DNA from: Candidatus Hydrogenisulfobacillus filiaventi
GTDB lineage: Bacteria; Bacillota; Sulfobacillia; Sulfobacillales; R501
DNA length: 64,000 nucleotides
Reading direction: 5' to 3'
NCBI GenBank assembly: GCA_902809825.1
Contig: LR778114.1
Span: forward strand, 310,001-374,000
Below the pieces are notes generated by a model, which worked only from the letters and a program-made list of their open reading frames with translations, was not told where the DNA came from and did no database searches. Positions 52,112-61,209 of the stretch are shown here, piece by piece. The first letter of the stretch is position 1. Each line of letters opens with the position of its first letter. Made by a program: the position numbers and the translations under genes.

Positions 52112-53253
52112 GCGCGGTCGTCCCTTCCGGAGCGGGATGGGGGGTGCTTCCCCCGGGGGCCGGTGTAGCGCACCCGGGGCCGGAACAGCCGGTTGGCGGC
52201 GTGCTGTTCCAGCACATGGGCGGCCAGGCCCACCGAGCGGGCGGCGAAGAACAGGGGGGTGAACAGGGGGGTCGGCACCCCCAGCAGGTGGTAGACGGGG
52301 GCGGCGTAGTAGTCGAGGTTGGGGTAGAGTCCCTTCTCCCGCGCCATCACCCGCTCCCCCTCCTCGCACAGGGCCACCAAGTCCATGCGCCCCAACGGCC
52401 CCGCCAGCTCCTTCAGGGTCTCCTTCATCAGCAGGGCGCGGGGATCGGGGCGGTTGCGGTAGACCCGGTGCCCGAACCCCATCACCCGCTCCTTGCGGGC
52501 CAGCTTGTCCAAAAGGTAGGCCTCGAACCGCCCCGGTTCCCCCACCGCCTCCAGCATGTACATCACCGCCTCATTGGCACCGCCGTGCAGGGTACCCTTG
52601 AGGGAGGCGGCGGCGCCGGTAAAGGCCCCGTAGATGTCCGCCCGCGTAGAGGCGATGACGCGGGCGGTGAAGGTGGAGTTGGGCATCTCATGTTCGGCGT
52701 AGGCGATGAGCAGCCGGTCGAAGGCGCGCACGGCCGGCTCGGGGGGGTGGGGATCCCCGGTGATGAGGGACAGGAAGGCGGCGCTGTAGGCCTGGTCCGG
52801 GTCGGGCGCTACCGGCTCGTGGCCCTGCCGGATGCGCCAGCCGTTTGCCACCAGCTGCGGGATGCGGGCCAGCAGCCGGATGGCCATGCGCCGCTCCGCC
52901 TCCGGACCCGCCTGGTCCAGGTCGGGGTCGAAGGGGGCCAGGGCGGAGAGGGCAGTGCGCAGGGTGTTCATGGGATGGGTGCCGGCGGGCAGTTCGCCCA
53001 TGATCCGCCAGATGGCCGGCGGCACCGCCGCCGCCTGCCGGAGCTCCCCGGCGAAGTGGTGCAGTTCCTCGGGGCCGGGCAGCTCCCCGTCCAGGATGAG
53101 GCGCGCCACCTCCAGGTAGGAGCAGCTCCGGGCCAGCTCGATGAGGTCGTAGCCCCGGATCACGATGGCCTCCTGCTCCGGATCCAGCAGGGAGATGGCG
53201 GTCTCGAGCGCAATAACCCCTTCCAGGCCCGGGCGATAGTCGCCGTCGGTCAT
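52108..53253 (-). CDS. prpC: 2-methylcitrate synthase / citrate synthase
   Basis: Protein of 381 aa. ATG 53253 follows AAGGAGG by seven bases. Active-site histidines are in [12 protein letters not shown] and [14 protein letters not shown], with [15 protein letters not shown] and the late arginine in [13 protein letters not shown]. Type II-like small citrate synthases and 2-methylcitrate synthases share these motifs; the prpD and prpB genes coupled behind it make propionyl-CoA the likely substrate. It is the first gene of the operon, divergent from the DUF2231 gene across 187 bp. Confidence 0.92.
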   Translation of the reverse strand: MTDGDYRPGLEGVIALETAISLLDPEQEAIVIRGYDLIELARSCSYLEVARLILDGELPGPEELHHFAGELRQAAAVPPAIWRIMGELPAGTHPMNTLRTALSALAPFDPDLDQAGPEAERRMAIRLLARIPQLVANGWRIRQGHEPVAPDPDQAYSAAFLSLITGDPHPPEPAVRAFDRLLIAYAEHEMPNSTFTARVIASTRADIYGAFTGAAASLKGTLHGGANEAVMYMLEAVGEPGRFEAYLLDKLARKERVMGFGHRVYRNRPDPRALLMKETLKELAGPLGRMDLVALCEEGERVMAREKGLYPNLDYYAAPVYHLLGVPTPLFTPLFFAARSVGLAAHVLEQHAANRLFRPRVRYTGPRGKHPPSRSGRDDRA

Positions 53254-53440
53254 CCATCTGCCTCCTTGCCAAGTCTGCGGGACCGTACCTACTTCGCCTC
53301 CACCCGGCCAAGTTCCTGCCGCAGGGGCCGGAGGGCCATCCGCCAGGTTTTTCCCATCCCGCTCTCATTAAACCGGCGTAGGGTGGCAGCGGGATTCCAA
53401 TACAGGCTGTAGTTATATCAGATTGTGAAAGGGGGAGGGT
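53254..53440. promoter_or_regulatory. Intergenic region between the prp operon and the DUF2231 gene
   Basis: No gene seen. AT-rich TTATATC at 53413-53419 may be the -10 for the rightward gene, about 22 bases before its start. GGGGGAGGG directly before ATG 53441 is its ribosome binding site with unusually short spacing. No clear operator was found for the prp side. Confidence 0.35.
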
Positions 53441-54025
53441 ATGGGGGTTCTCCGGGCGTTGTGGGTGGGGTTGCTGGGGGCCTGGGTCCGCGTGGGCACC
53501 CGCCTCTTTCCGCCGACCATCCATCCCATGGTGGTGCACTTCCCGATTGCCCTCCTGTGGGTGACCCTGCTCATCGACCTGCTGGCCTGGGTCGGCGGGA
53601 GCCGGGACCGCTTCCTGGACCGGGCCGGCTTCTGGATGCTGAGCCTGTCGCTGCTGGCCATTGTGGGGGCGGGGGCGGCGGGGGTGCTGTCCGAGCAGTA
53701 TGTGCGCTGGACCCCCGCCACCCGCGCCATCCTCTCGGCTCACCAGCGCGATGCCGCCCTGACCGGGGTGTTCGCCCTGGGCGCCTGGCTGGTGCGCTGG
53801 GCGGCGCGCTATCCGGCCCCGGCCCGGGGCGAGCGCGCCGGCTGGTCCCTGGCCGGCAGCGGCCGCGGGCGGCGCACCTGGCTCTCCACCCTGCTGGTGC
53901 TGGGGGCCACCATCATGGTCAGCATCACCGGTACCCTGGGGGGCAGCATGGTCTACGGCCACGGTGTGGGCATTCCTACCCGCGTGCTGGCGCACGCCCC
54001 CGGGACGCGGACGCCCCGGAGCTGA
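53441..54025 (+). CDS. DUF2231 family membrane protein
   Basis: Protein of 194 aa with four hydrophobic helices. FPPTIHPMVVHFPIALLWVT is the DUF2231 signature (H-P-x-x-V-H-F-P), and the terminal GGSMVYGHGVGI also belongs to the family (G-G-x-x-V-Y-x-H-G-V). The conserved histidines could bind haem or metal, but the function of the family is unsettled. The middle helices are LLIDLLAWVGGS and MLSLSLLAIVGAGAAGVL. It stands alone before the tRNA on the other strand. Confidence 0.86.
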   Translation: MGVLRALWVGLLGAWVRVGTRLFPPTIHPMVVHFPIALLWVTLLIDLLAWVGGSRDRFLDRAGFWMLSLSLLAIVGAGAAGVLSEQYVRWTPATRAILSAHQRDAALTGVFALGAWLVRWAARYPAPARGERAGWSLAGSGRGRRTWLSTLLVLGATIMVSITGTLGGSMVYGHGVGIPTRVLAHAPGTRTPRS

Positions 54026-54057
54026 TCCGGGCAAAGGGTGGGGGAAGCGGGACAAGC

Positions 54058-54151
54058 TGGAGGCGGCCGTTGGGAATCGAACCCAACCGGCCGGCAGCGC
54101 CGGCCGCCGATCGGTTTGCAGCCGATGGAGGGCACCAGCCCCAAGACCGCC
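54058..54151 (-). tRNA. tRNA-Cys (GCA) with a SelC-like long variable arm and 13-bp acceptor/T branch
   Basis: Length 94 nt including an encoded CCA (54058-54060). Acceptor GGCGGTC (5') pairs with GGCCGCC (3', one G-U). The D-arm is GGGGC-TGGT-GCCCT with a four-base loop. The anticodon arm is ATCGG-CTGCAAA-CCGAT, anticodon GCA at 54117-54119. The variable arm is a perfect 7-bp stem GGCCGGC-GCT-GCCGGCC (54089-54105 on the + strand). The T-arm is GTTGGG-TTCGATT-CCCAAC, six pairs, so acceptor plus T stem is 13 bp as in tRNA-Sec. The discriminator base is U, the CysRS identity base. Normal tRNA-Cys has a short variable loop and a 12-bp branch, so this is a SelC-shaped cysteine tRNA. The anticodon argues against tRNA-Sec (UCA), and U73 against Ser, Leu and Tyr. 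Confidence 0.85.
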
Positions 54152-54157
54152 GGCCGC

Positions 54158-54163
54158 AATATA
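54158..54163 (-). promoter_or_regulatory. Possible -10 element of the tRNA gene
   Basis: TATATT on the - strand ends six bases before the mature 5' end at 54151, so transcription would start at or next to the first tRNA base. A TGGCTG about 17 bp further upstream is a weak -35. Confidence 0.45.
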
Positions 54164-54241
54164 CGCATTTTGCAGAGATTCAGCCAGGACTTATGCGGAT
54201 TTAGTATGTCTCCGGCCGGTGCCGGAGAAAGGGGGTAGCCT

Positions 54242-55123
54242 GTGAACCGGAAACACGCGATCCGTCTGGCCGGGGCGGCAGCCCTGGCCGTGAGTGCCGC
54301 CGGCTGCGGCCCGGTTGCCGCAGGCAGTCATACGCAACCGGCGGCAGCCGCCTCCCGCGCGCCCGCGCCGGTCACCCTCCTCACCGCGGCGCCAACCGGG
54401 ATGGTGGTCCCGGCCGGGCAGGCGGCGACCTTCACCGTGACCGCCTATACCGCCGGGATGCACCCGGCCGCCGGGCGTTCGGTGACTTTCTTCATCGGAC
54501 CCATGACCCCCTTGAGCGGGGTGCCTCCCAAGGCCTGGTACCCTACCGGCAGCGCCGGGGCTCAGCGCTACGTGAGCGGGTTCAGCACCCGGACCGACGC
54601 CCGCGGCCAGGCCACCATCACTTTGAAGCCACAGGGGGCCGGGGTGATGGAAATGGTGGGGATCGATGTCGGCAATCTCAAGACCTACGACTCCGCCAGC
54701 GGGCGCCCCCTGGCTAGCCTTGATGCCTGGTGGACCACGGCCGCCGCCACGCCGCATACCCCGCCTGGCTCCAGCCTGACCGTCAGCCCCTGGGTGGCGG
54801 TGGCGGCTCCCCACAGCCGGGTGCCGCTTGAGGTCACGGCGGCGGGGCCGGCCGGGCCCGTGGCAGAAGCCGCGGTCACCATTACCTCCCCCCTGCTGGG
54901 ACAAAGCGCGGGCATGACCGCTAACGGCACTATGCTGACCACCAGCCGGACCGGGCAGGCCCGGATGAGCCTGGCTATGGGCCCGGCGGCCGGCTATCCC
55001 GTCCGGATTGTGGCCACCTGGCCCGACGGGGCCCGGGTGGCCGGCGGGATCAACGCTGCCTTGCTGGCAGGCGCCCATCCCCGCTTCACCGGAGCCGCCA
55101 CCGGCAGTCGGGGCGGCATGTAG
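54242..55123 (+). CDS. Lipoprotein with Ig-like domains
   Basis: Protein of 293 aa from GTG 54242, preceded by AAAGGGGG and a small hairpin CTCCGG-ccggtg-CCGGAG. Residues 1-22 form a lipoprotein signal ending in the lipobox SAAGC, so the mature protein would be anchored to the outer face of the membrane. Two beta-sandwich modules follow: TGMVVPAGQAATFTVTAYTA to about residue 145, and SPWVAVAAPHSRVPLEVTA to about 270. Both have the DARGQATITL/RTGQARMSL end pattern of Ig-like adhesin or transport-associated domains. No enzyme motif; function unknown. Confidence 0.78.
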   Translation: MNRKHAIRLAGAAALAVSAAGCGPVAAGSHTQPAAAASRAPAPVTLLTAAPTGMVVPAGQAATFTVTAYTAGMHPAAGRSVTFFIGPMTPLSGVPPKAWYPTGSAGAQRYVSGFSTRTDARGQATITLKPQGAGVMEMVGIDVGNLKTYDSASGRPLASLDAWWTTAAATPHTPPGSSLTVSPWVAVAAPHSRVPLEVTAAGPAGPVAEAAVTITSPLLGQSAGMTANGTMLTTSRTGQARMSLAMGPAAGYPVRIVATWPDGARVAGGINAALLAGAHPRFTGAATGSRGGM

Positions 55124-55270
55124 CCGGCTGTCGGGGATCTTCCGCGAGTTGCCCCATCCGGGGAGGTTACGGGGCCGGAGGCGGTTGCCGCCCTCCGGCC
55201 CCTGATCCACAATGGGCCTGATTACGCGCTGGGGAGGGCCCGTGCTCCCGGGCGCCGAGGAGGGGACGGC

Positions 55271-55747
55271 ATGGACACGTCACGGCCGCGCGGAACCAGG
55301 ATCCTATACCTGCTGGAGGCGGTCTGGGCCCTGGTGGCCTTTGCCCTGGTGCGGGCGCTGGGGGCGGTGACCCGGGTTGCCTCCCTGACCCAGAACCTGG
55401 CCCTGGTGGCCGGGCTGGTGATAGCCGGCTGGGCAGGGCGGCGGGCCCGGCGCCTGGGGGGACGGTCCTGGGCAGCGGGGCTGGGGGTGGGGAGCGTCTA
55501 CGGGCTCCTGAACGGCCTCGCCTCCGCCCTGCTGCCCGTGCCGGCGCCCGTGCTGCGGCGGGCGTATCTGCACCTGCTCCACCAGCCGCCGGCTCTGGTC
55601 AACCAGGCGGTTCGCGCGGTGGAGTCGCCTGCCGGCCGCGTCCTGGGGGTGGTGGCGGCGCTGGTGACCGCCGCTGTCCTGGGTCTGGTGGCGGGGATTC
55701 TGGGCGGGCTGACCGCCCCGCCGAAGGAGGATCGCCGTGCCGTCTGA
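55271..55747 (+). CDS. Membrane protein of unknown function
   Basis: Protein of 158 aa with GAGGAGGGG before its ATG. Four hydrophobic helices can be seen: LLEAVWALVAFALVRALGAV, NLALVAGLVIAGWAG, AAGLGVGSVYGLLNGLASAL and VLGVVAALVTAAVLGLVAGI. It is glycine- and alanine-rich, like many Bacillota membrane accessory proteins. Its end overlaps the ABC exporter start by 11 bases, and that gene's AAGGAGG lies inside it, so the two are co-translated. It may be a partner of the exporter. Confidence 0.68.
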   Translation: MDTSRPRGTRILYLLEAVWALVAFALVRALGAVTRVASLTQNLALVAGLVIAGWAGRRARRLGGRSWAAGLGVGSVYGLLNGLASALLPVPAPVLRRAYLHLLHQPPALVNQAVRAVESPAGRVLGVVAALVTAAVLGLVAGILGGLTAPPKEDRRAV

Positions 55748-57752
55748 AGTCACGGGTCTGCCGGTCGAATTGGAGGATGTTTCCCGGACCTACCGCCGGG
55801 GGCAGGAGGTGGTGCGGGCGCTCGACCAGGTGAGCCTGACCCTCTGGCCCGGCCAGCTCACCCTTATCCTCGGCCCCTCGGGGGGCGGCAAGTCCACCTT
55901 GCTGCATCTTCTGGGCGGCATGGACCGCCCGGATGGCGGCCACATCCGGGTAGGGGGGACCGACCTCACCGCCCTGGGCCCGGCGGCGCTGTCGGCCTGG
56001 CGCCGGCGCACGGTGGGCTTCGTCTTTCAGGCTTTCCATCTCCTGCCCGGGACCACCGCCGCCGATAACGTGGCCCTGCCCCTGTGGCTGGACGGCTGGA
56101 GCCGGCGGCGGGCGCGCGAAACGGCGGAGGCGGAGCTGACCCGGATGGGGCTCGGGGACCGGGCCCGGCATACCCCGGAGGAGCTCTCGGGAGGGCAGGC
56201 GCAGCGGGTGGCCATCGCCCGTGCCCTGGTGCACGGCCCTGCTCTCATCCTGGCCGATGAGCCTACCGGGGACCTGGACACCGCCAATGGGCAGCAGGTG
56301 ATGGAGGAGCTGGCGGCCCTGGCTCACCGCGACGGGCGCACGGTGGTGGTGGTGACCCACAACGAGGCCTATATCCCGCTGGCGGACCGGGTGATCCGGC
56401 TGCAGGACGGCCACATCCTCGCGGACAGCGGGGCGGCTGTTCCGGCGGCGGCGTCCGACCCGGCGCCGGCTCCCGCCCCCCGCGGGGCCCGCGGCCCGCG
56501 GGCGGGGGCACTGCTGGCGGCCGCCGGCGGCAACGTCCGCCGCCGGCCCTGGCGGGCGGCCCTGACCGGGCTGGGGGTGGCGATCGGGGTGGCGGCGCTG
56601 GTGCTGCTGGTGTCCATCGGGGCGGGACTCAAGGCCAAGGTAGTGCGGGCGGTGCTGGCACAGGTGGCGCTGGATACCATTCAGGTCACCCCCCATCCCT
56701 TTCAGACCGGCGGGCTGTTCTCCCCGCCGGTGACGGCGGCCACGGCCCAGGGCCTGAGCGCGGACGCGGTGCGGCGGCTGGGCCGCCTGCCAGGGGCACG
56801 GGGGGCCTACGGGACCACCAGCTGGCTGGCCCAGGCCAGCCGGGACGGCAAGAGCGTCAGCCTGCTGCTGGAAGGGCTCCCGCCGCGCAGCCTGGAGGCG
56901 GGGGCCAGCCTGCCCCATCTGGTGGCGGGGCATCTGCCCCACGGATCGGGGGCGGCGGTGGTGCTGCCGCAGCCGGTGGTGGATACCCTCTTCGGGCTGC
57001 GGCGGGGTCAAGAGGCCCGGGCGCTGGGCCGGACCGTCACCCTGGAGGTGACCCTCACCTATGCGGAAGGGCAGACGCCGGCGGCGGTGCAGGGGGCCCT
57101 GGCCAAGCCCCGGCCCATGCGGGTGGTGGGGGTGGCGAACCCTCTGTTCGGGGCCTCCTTCGGCTACCTGAGCCACGCCGAGACCGACCACCTGGTGGCA
57201 CTGGGTACCCCCCAGGGGCAGGTGCCGACCTATGCGGGGGCGGTGGTGGTGGCGCGGAGCACGACCGGGGTGTCCGCTCTGGCGGCCCGCATCCGCCGCA
57301 TGGGCTACGGGGCGGTGACGGCGGGCAGCGTCTTGAAGCAGGTGGGCACCGCCTTTGCCGCCATCGAGGCCGGGCTGGGGGCCGTGGGCGGCATCGCCCT
57401 GGTGGTGGCGGCGCTCATGATCGGGGTGGTCACCAGCATGACCGTGCTGGAGCGGCGGCGGGAGATCGGGATCTGGCGGGCGCTGGGCGCCCGCCAGCGG
57501 GACATCTTCACCCTGTTTGTGAGCGAGGCGGCGGTGATCGGCCTGGCCGGCGGCCTGGTGGGGGATGCCCTGGGCTGGGGCATCGGGGTGCTGGCGCAAA
57601 AGATCCTACATGTGGGCGCTATCTTCCTGGTCCCTGCCTGGCTGATCCTGGGGGGCCTGGTGCTGGGGGTGGGGGTGGCGGCGGTGGCGGCCCTGCTGCC
57701 GGCCTCCCATGCCGCCCGCCTCAACCCGGTGGACGCCCTGCGGACGGAATAA
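55737..57752 (+). CDS. MacB-like ABC exporter, ATPase fused to permease
   Basis: Protein of 671 aa from GTG 55737. Residues 1-235 are the ATPase: Walker [11 protein letters not shown]-loop [20 protein letters not shown], signature LSGGQAQR, Walker [13 protein letters not shown] and the switch histidine VVTHNEAY. After a proline/alanine linker ([10 protein letters not shown]) the permease has one helix near residue 275 ([20 protein letters not shown]), a large extracytoplasmic domain, and three C-terminal helices. The last part is the FtsX/MacB domain ([20 protein letters not shown]). This order is typical of type VII ABC mechanotransmission systems such as MacB. The substrate could be a peptide or lipoprotein. 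Confidence 0.92.
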   Translation: MPSEVTGLPVELEDVSRTYRRGQEVVRALDQVSLTLWPGQLTLILGPSGGGKSTLLHLLGGMDRPDGGHIRVGGTDLTALGPAALSAWRRRTVGFVFQAFHLLPGTTAADNVALPLWLDGWSRRRARETAEAELTRMGLGDRARHTPEELSGGQAQRVAIARALVHGPALILADEPTGDLDTANGQQVMEELAALAHRDGRTVVVVTHNEAYIPLADRVIRLQDGHILADSGAAVPAAASDPAPAPAPRGARGPRAGALLAAAGGNVRRRPWRAALTGLGVAIGVAALVLLVSIGAGLKAKVVRAVLAQVALDTIQVTPHPFQTGGLFSPPVTAATAQGLSADAVRRLGRLPGARGAYGTTSWLAQASRDGKSVSLLLEGLPPRSLEAGASLPHLVAGHLPHGSGAAVVLPQPVVDTLFGLRRGQEARALGRTVTLEVTLTYAEGQTPAAVQGALAKPRPMRVVGVANPLFGASFGYLSHAETDHLVALGTPQGQVPTYAGAVVVARSTTGVSALAARIRRMGYGAVTAGSVLKQVGTAFAAIEAGLGAVGGIALVVAALMIGVVTSMTVLERRREIGIWRALGARQRDIFTLFVSEAAVIGLAGGLVGDALGWGIGVLAQKILHVGAIFLVPAWLILGGLVLGVGVAAVAALLPASHAARLNPVDALRTE

Positions 57753-57974
57753 GCCGGGAGCTGGCCGTCACCCGCTGGCCGGAGGGACGGATAACGCCCG
57801 GGCCGACCCCCCCGGGGGCTGGGATCGGCCGGGGCGCGGGCCGGCGCCTGCCGGGGAGGGGGGGTCCGGCCGGCGAGTTGGGGATGGGCTCGGGAAGGGA
57901 TCCGGAAACCCCCGGAATACTGCTGGCGGGTGGACCCCCCGGAATGGTGCCGGGCAACACGGTTGTAACGTAAC
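57753..57974. other. Intergenic region, nothing assigned
   Basis: GC-rich 222 bases between convergent genes. Repeated CCGGAA/CCCCCGG strings (around 57900-57945) can form small hairpins, but no clear terminator, promoter or gene is visible. Confidence 0.3.
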
Positions 57975-58120
57975 TCAGGGGCGCCGACGGCGCCGGCCGG
58001 GGTCACCGTGCCGGGGCTGCCGGTCAGCGCCCCGTCCCGGGCCGGACCGATTGCACCAGCGTGAATGGCCGCGCTCAACGTGGCGGCGCACAGGGCAACG
58101 GCCGGCTTCCGGGTCCGGGG

Positions 58121-58637
58121 TCAGGCCCCATCCCCGGCCGCGCCGGCGAACGGGGCGCCGGGGGCGCGGGTCGGGGGCGGCTCGTCCAGCAGCCGGAAGG
58201 CGGCCACCGCCCGGGTCAGCCGGGCGGTGGCGGTCGTGGTGGCGTGGGCGGCTTCTGCCACCGCCTGCCAGGCGGTATTCGACGGCGCCGGCCTGTTCGC
58301 GCAGGGTGGCCACGGTGGCGGCCAGTTCCTTCGCCTGGGCGGTGTGATCGGTGGTGACGGCGAGGATGGCGTCCACCGCCGTGGCCGCCTCCGCGGCGGT
58401 GCGGCAGGTGGTGCCACCCGTGCGGATGCGGGCTAAGGCCCGGCCGAGGGCGGCCGTCACCCGGGCCATATGGGCATTGGGCAGCAGGGCCAGGAAAAAG
58501 GCGTGGGCCTGGGTGTCGTCCAGCAGCGCGTTGACTCCGCCAGCGCGTCCGCCCGTTGGGGCGGTGACGGCGATGTGGGAGACCCGCGAGACGACCCCTA
58601 GGCCGCCGGTGCCGCCGCCGGCCACCCGGATCATCAC
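58121..58637 (-). pseudogene. Hypothetical helical protein, reading frame broken near 58270
   Basis: From ATG 58637 (MMIRVAGGGTGGLGVVSRVS) the frame codes for a helical protein: FFLALLPNAHMARVTAALG and ALAATVATLREQAGAV-like stretches, with high third-position GC. Near 58270 the coding character moves by one base. It continues as NTAWQAVAEAAHATTTATAR and LTRAVAAFRLLDEPPPTRAP, ending at the TGA at 58121. One extra base in TCGAATACC would explain this. The joined product would be about 171 aa, a coiled-coil protein rich in Ala and Thr, somewhat like the signalling helix of chemoreceptors. It lies before the tad cluster. No family recognised. Confidence 0.5.
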
Positions 58638-58745
58638 AATGCCAGCACGGAATAGGGCAACAGCAATGTGGTCTGGACCGACCAGCGGCCCACCGGCTCA
58701 AGGGGGGAGCGGCTGCGGCCATGCGGGCACCCTCCGGGCCGGCTC

Positions 58746-59930
58746 CTAGCGGGGACCACCGTCGGGCAGGACTGCGGGCCGGGGCCGGGCTGCGCGGTGA
58801 CTGCGGCGGCCGGGCCGGGGGCCGGGAGCCCGGGTGGCCACCAGGCGGCGGGCCCAACTCTGGATGGCCCGGGCCAGGGGGGAGGCCGGCGCCTCCCATA
58901 GCAGGGGTACACCGTGGTTCATGGCTCGGGTGGGCCAGGGCCCTCCACTGGGGAGGGCGGCAGACACCGGGGCACCCAGGGCTTGCTCCACCACCGGCAG
59001 GGCCAGCCCGCCCGCTGCATCGGCCCGGTTCAGGACCAGCACCACCTTGCCCGCAGGGTAGTTGAGGCCCTCCCGGAACAGGGTCAGGGCCCGCTTGGCG
59101 CTGCGCAGGGAGGCCATGTCCGGCTGGGTGACCAGGAAGACCCGCTCCGCAAGGTCCAGGGCCGCCAGGGTGACATCGCCGTAGTTCTGGGGGGCGTCCA
59201 GCAGGACCACCGGGTAATGGGCACGCAAGGTCTCCACCGTCTGCCGCAGGTGGTCGGGGGAGAGGCTGCCGCCCCCGGCGAGGGGATAGGCGCGCAGGAT
59301 CCCGGCCGTGGAATGGGGGACGGGGATCACCGCCGGCAGCAACCCGGGAAAGCTGAGGGGGCCGGCCGCCGCCAAGTCGGCCAGGGTGAGCCGGGGGCGC
59401 TGCCCGATGAGGTCGGCGGCCCCGCCGTCATCCGGGTCGAGGTCCACCAGGATGGCGGTATGCCCCTTGAGCAGGGAGAGGGCCACCGCCAGGTTCACGG
59501 CCAGGGTGGTGCGGCCGCTGCCCCCGCGGGGGGAAAAGAAGGCCCACACCGTGCCCCGGTCGGGGTTATCCTGCCCCAGGGGACGGGCGTGCTCCAGCAC
59601 CGCCGCCCGCCAGGTTTCGGGATCCGTCTCCAGGGGCAGGATGTCCCGCGCTCCCAAGGCCGCCGCGCGGCGCACCACCCCCCAGTCGGGGGCGGCCGCC
59701 AGCAGCAGGATGGGCAGCCCCAGTTCCGCCACGGCCGGGATGAGGCCGCTCTCCCGCTCCACGGCCGGGTCCGCCAGCAGCAGCAGGCCGGGCAGGGGCC
59801 GCTGCAGGAAGGCCAGCGCCTCCCGCACATGGTCCACCTGGCCCACCACCGTGATCTCCGGGGAGGCTTCCAGCGCCGCTCGCAGGCGGTCCCGGAGGGG
59901 GGGATCCGCTACCAGGAAGACTGTCCGCAT
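58746..59930 (-). CDS. tadZ: TadZ/CpaE-like pilus localisation ATPase
   Basis: Protein of 394 aa; ATG 59930 follows GGAGGCGGGC, and the longer frame to 60221 is a shadow. Residues 1-120 form a receiver-like domain (MRTVFLVADPPLRDRLRAAL, LLLLADPAV, PILLLAAAPDW). The ParA/MinD-type ATPase has the deviant Walker A FFSPRGGSGRTTLAVNLAVA, then ILVDLDPDDGGAADLI and VVLLDAPQNYGDVTLAALDL. Such proteins place the Tad pilus machine at the cell surface or pole. It is divergent from the TadG-like gene across about 210 bases, which probably hold the promoters of the cluster. Confidence 0.88.
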   Translation of the reverse strand: MRTVFLVADPPLRDRLRAALEASPEITVVGQVDHVREALAFLQRPLPGLLLLADPAVERESGLIPAVAELGLPILLLAAAPDWGVVRRAAALGARDILPLETDPETWRAAVLEHARPLGQDNPDRGTVWAFFSPRGGSGRTTLAVNLAVALSLLKGHTAILVDLDPDDGGAADLIGQRPRLTLADLAAAGPLSFPGLLPAVIPVPHSTAGILRAYPLAGGGSLSPDHLRQTVETLRAHYPVVLLDAPQNYGDVTLAALDLAERVFLVTQPDMASLRSAKRALTLFREGLNYPAGKVVLVLNRADAAGGLALPVVEQALGAPVSAALPSGGPWPTRAMNHGVPLLWEAPASPLARAIQSWARRLVATRAPGPRPGRRSHRAARPRPAVLPDGGPR

Positions 59931-60141
59931 GCCCGCCTCCGCCCTCTTGTGGAACCCCGCCGGGAAATGCCCTACCGATGTCGGAACCTGTCGGGACCCA
60001 TGATACACTGGCGCCGGAAAATCCTCACGTTCTAGGGCGGCTCCGGGCGGGCACGGGCGGTCCTCCGTGGATACGGTGCCGGCGGCAGGCGGGGTGGACG
60101 CCGCTGCCCGTCGGGAGCGGGCGGCAACGGAGGTGGGGCTC

Positions 60142-61209
60142 ATGCGGCGCGGGCAATCCCTGGTCTGGTTCGTGCTGATGCTCCCGGTCCTGATCGGGAT
60201 GGCGGGCGCGGCCATCACCATGGGGGTGGTCTACGCCGCCCAGGCCCGCCTGCAGAATGCGGTGGACGCCGCTGCCCTGGCCGGGGCCCAGGTGGCGGCC
60301 CAAGGCGGAGACCCCGCCAGCCAGGCCGGCCTTATCCCGCAGGATGACCCCGGGGCTACGGGCTCGGTGACCGCCGGGCCCCGGACGGGCCAGGTCACCG
60401 CTTCCGGCGTCGCCGCCGCCCCCGGCGGGCTCCTGCGCCTGTTCGGGTTTGATCGCTTCGGGATCCGGGCGCGGGCGGTGGCCGCCTATGGTCCCGGCTA
60501 TCCCTTTGACTTCGCCCTCCTCCAGGGTGGCACCACCACCCCGCTGGACCTCAACGGCGATGTCTCCGTAGACGGCAACGCCCACAGCAACAGCACGGTG
60601 GTGGCCAACGGCAATGTCTGCGTCACCGGCGCCTTCACCGCCGCCCAGGGTGGCTCCATTACCAACGGGCCCCACCGCAGCGGCTGTACCGCCACCGTGG
60701 GCATCGGGCCGGTGGTGCCGCTGCCGGCCTGGACGGCCTCCCAGCTGACCCGCCACGGGTCGTGGACCATCATCGGCTCGCCCGAGGATCCCGCCGGCTG
60801 GACCGTCAACGGGAGCACCACCCTCTCCGGCAATGTGCTGGTGTACGGGAATGTGACCCTGAACGGCGACGTGCACGGCACCGGGGCCATTGTGGCCATG
60901 GACGGCAACCTCACCCTCAACGGCAATGTGGACGACACCGGGGGGACCGGCGTCACCCTGGCCGCCCTGGCCGCCCGCGGGCAGGGGGCCGACGGCACCG
61001 GCCAGCAAGGCAACGTGATTGAGAACGGCAATGTCCGCATCACCGGCATCCTGTATGCCCCGGAGGGGGAGGTGGTGCTGAACGGCAACCCTCAGGCCCA
61101 GGGCTCCGTCATCGGCCGCCGTATTGTGCTGAACGGCAACGTCGGCATCACCTACGACCCCAGCGTGCTCACCTCGGTGCCGGTGCAGACGGCGGTGCTG
61201 ATCCAATGA
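60142..61209 (+). CDS. TadG-like pilus protein with NGNV beta-helix repeats
   Basis: Protein of 355 aa. ATG 60142 follows GGAGG. The N-terminal hydrophobic segment (GQSLVWFVLMLPVLIGMAGA) and AARLQNAVDAAALAGAQ-like sequence are typical of TadE/TadG minor pilins. From about residue 135 the chain is made of short units around N-G-N-V or N-G-D-V (VVANGNVCVTG, LSGNVLVYGNVTLNGDVHGTG, AMDGNLTLNGNVDDTGG, VIENGNVRITG, RRIVLNGNVGIT). This pattern suggests a right-handed beta-helix exposed outside the cell. Two cysteines lie in the middle. Its stop overlaps the tadE start (ATGA). It may be a pilus tip adhesin or scaffold. Confidence 0.82.
   Translation: MRRGQSLVWFVLMLPVLIGMAGAAITMGVVYAAQARLQNAVDAAALAGAQVAAQGGDPASQAGLIPQDDPGATGSVTAGPRTGQVTASGVAAAPGGLLRLFGFDRFGIRARAVAAYGPGYPFDFALLQGGTTTPLDLNGDVSVDGNAHSNSTVVANGNVCVTGAFTAAQGGSITNGPHRSGCTATVGIGPVVPLPAWTASQLTRHGSWTIIGSPEDPAGWTVNGSTTLSGNVLVYGNVTLNGDVHGTGAIVAMDGNLTLNGNVDDTGGTGVTLAALAARGQGADGTGQQGNVIENGNVRITGILYAPEGEVVLNGNPQAQGSVIGRRIVLNGNVGITYDPSVLTSVPVQTAVLIQ

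Noticed and set aside
54058-54151. Reading the tRNA as selenocysteine tRNA (SelC) or as a serine tRNA
   Set aside because: The shape fits SelC, but the anticodon is GCA rather than UCA and the discriminator is U, the cysteine identity base; serine and Sec tRNAs normally carry G there.
57305-58078. A 257-codon minus-strand frame opposite the ABC exporter 3' end
   Set aside because: It overlaps the conserved FtsX-like domain of the exporter on the other strand and has no recognisable content.
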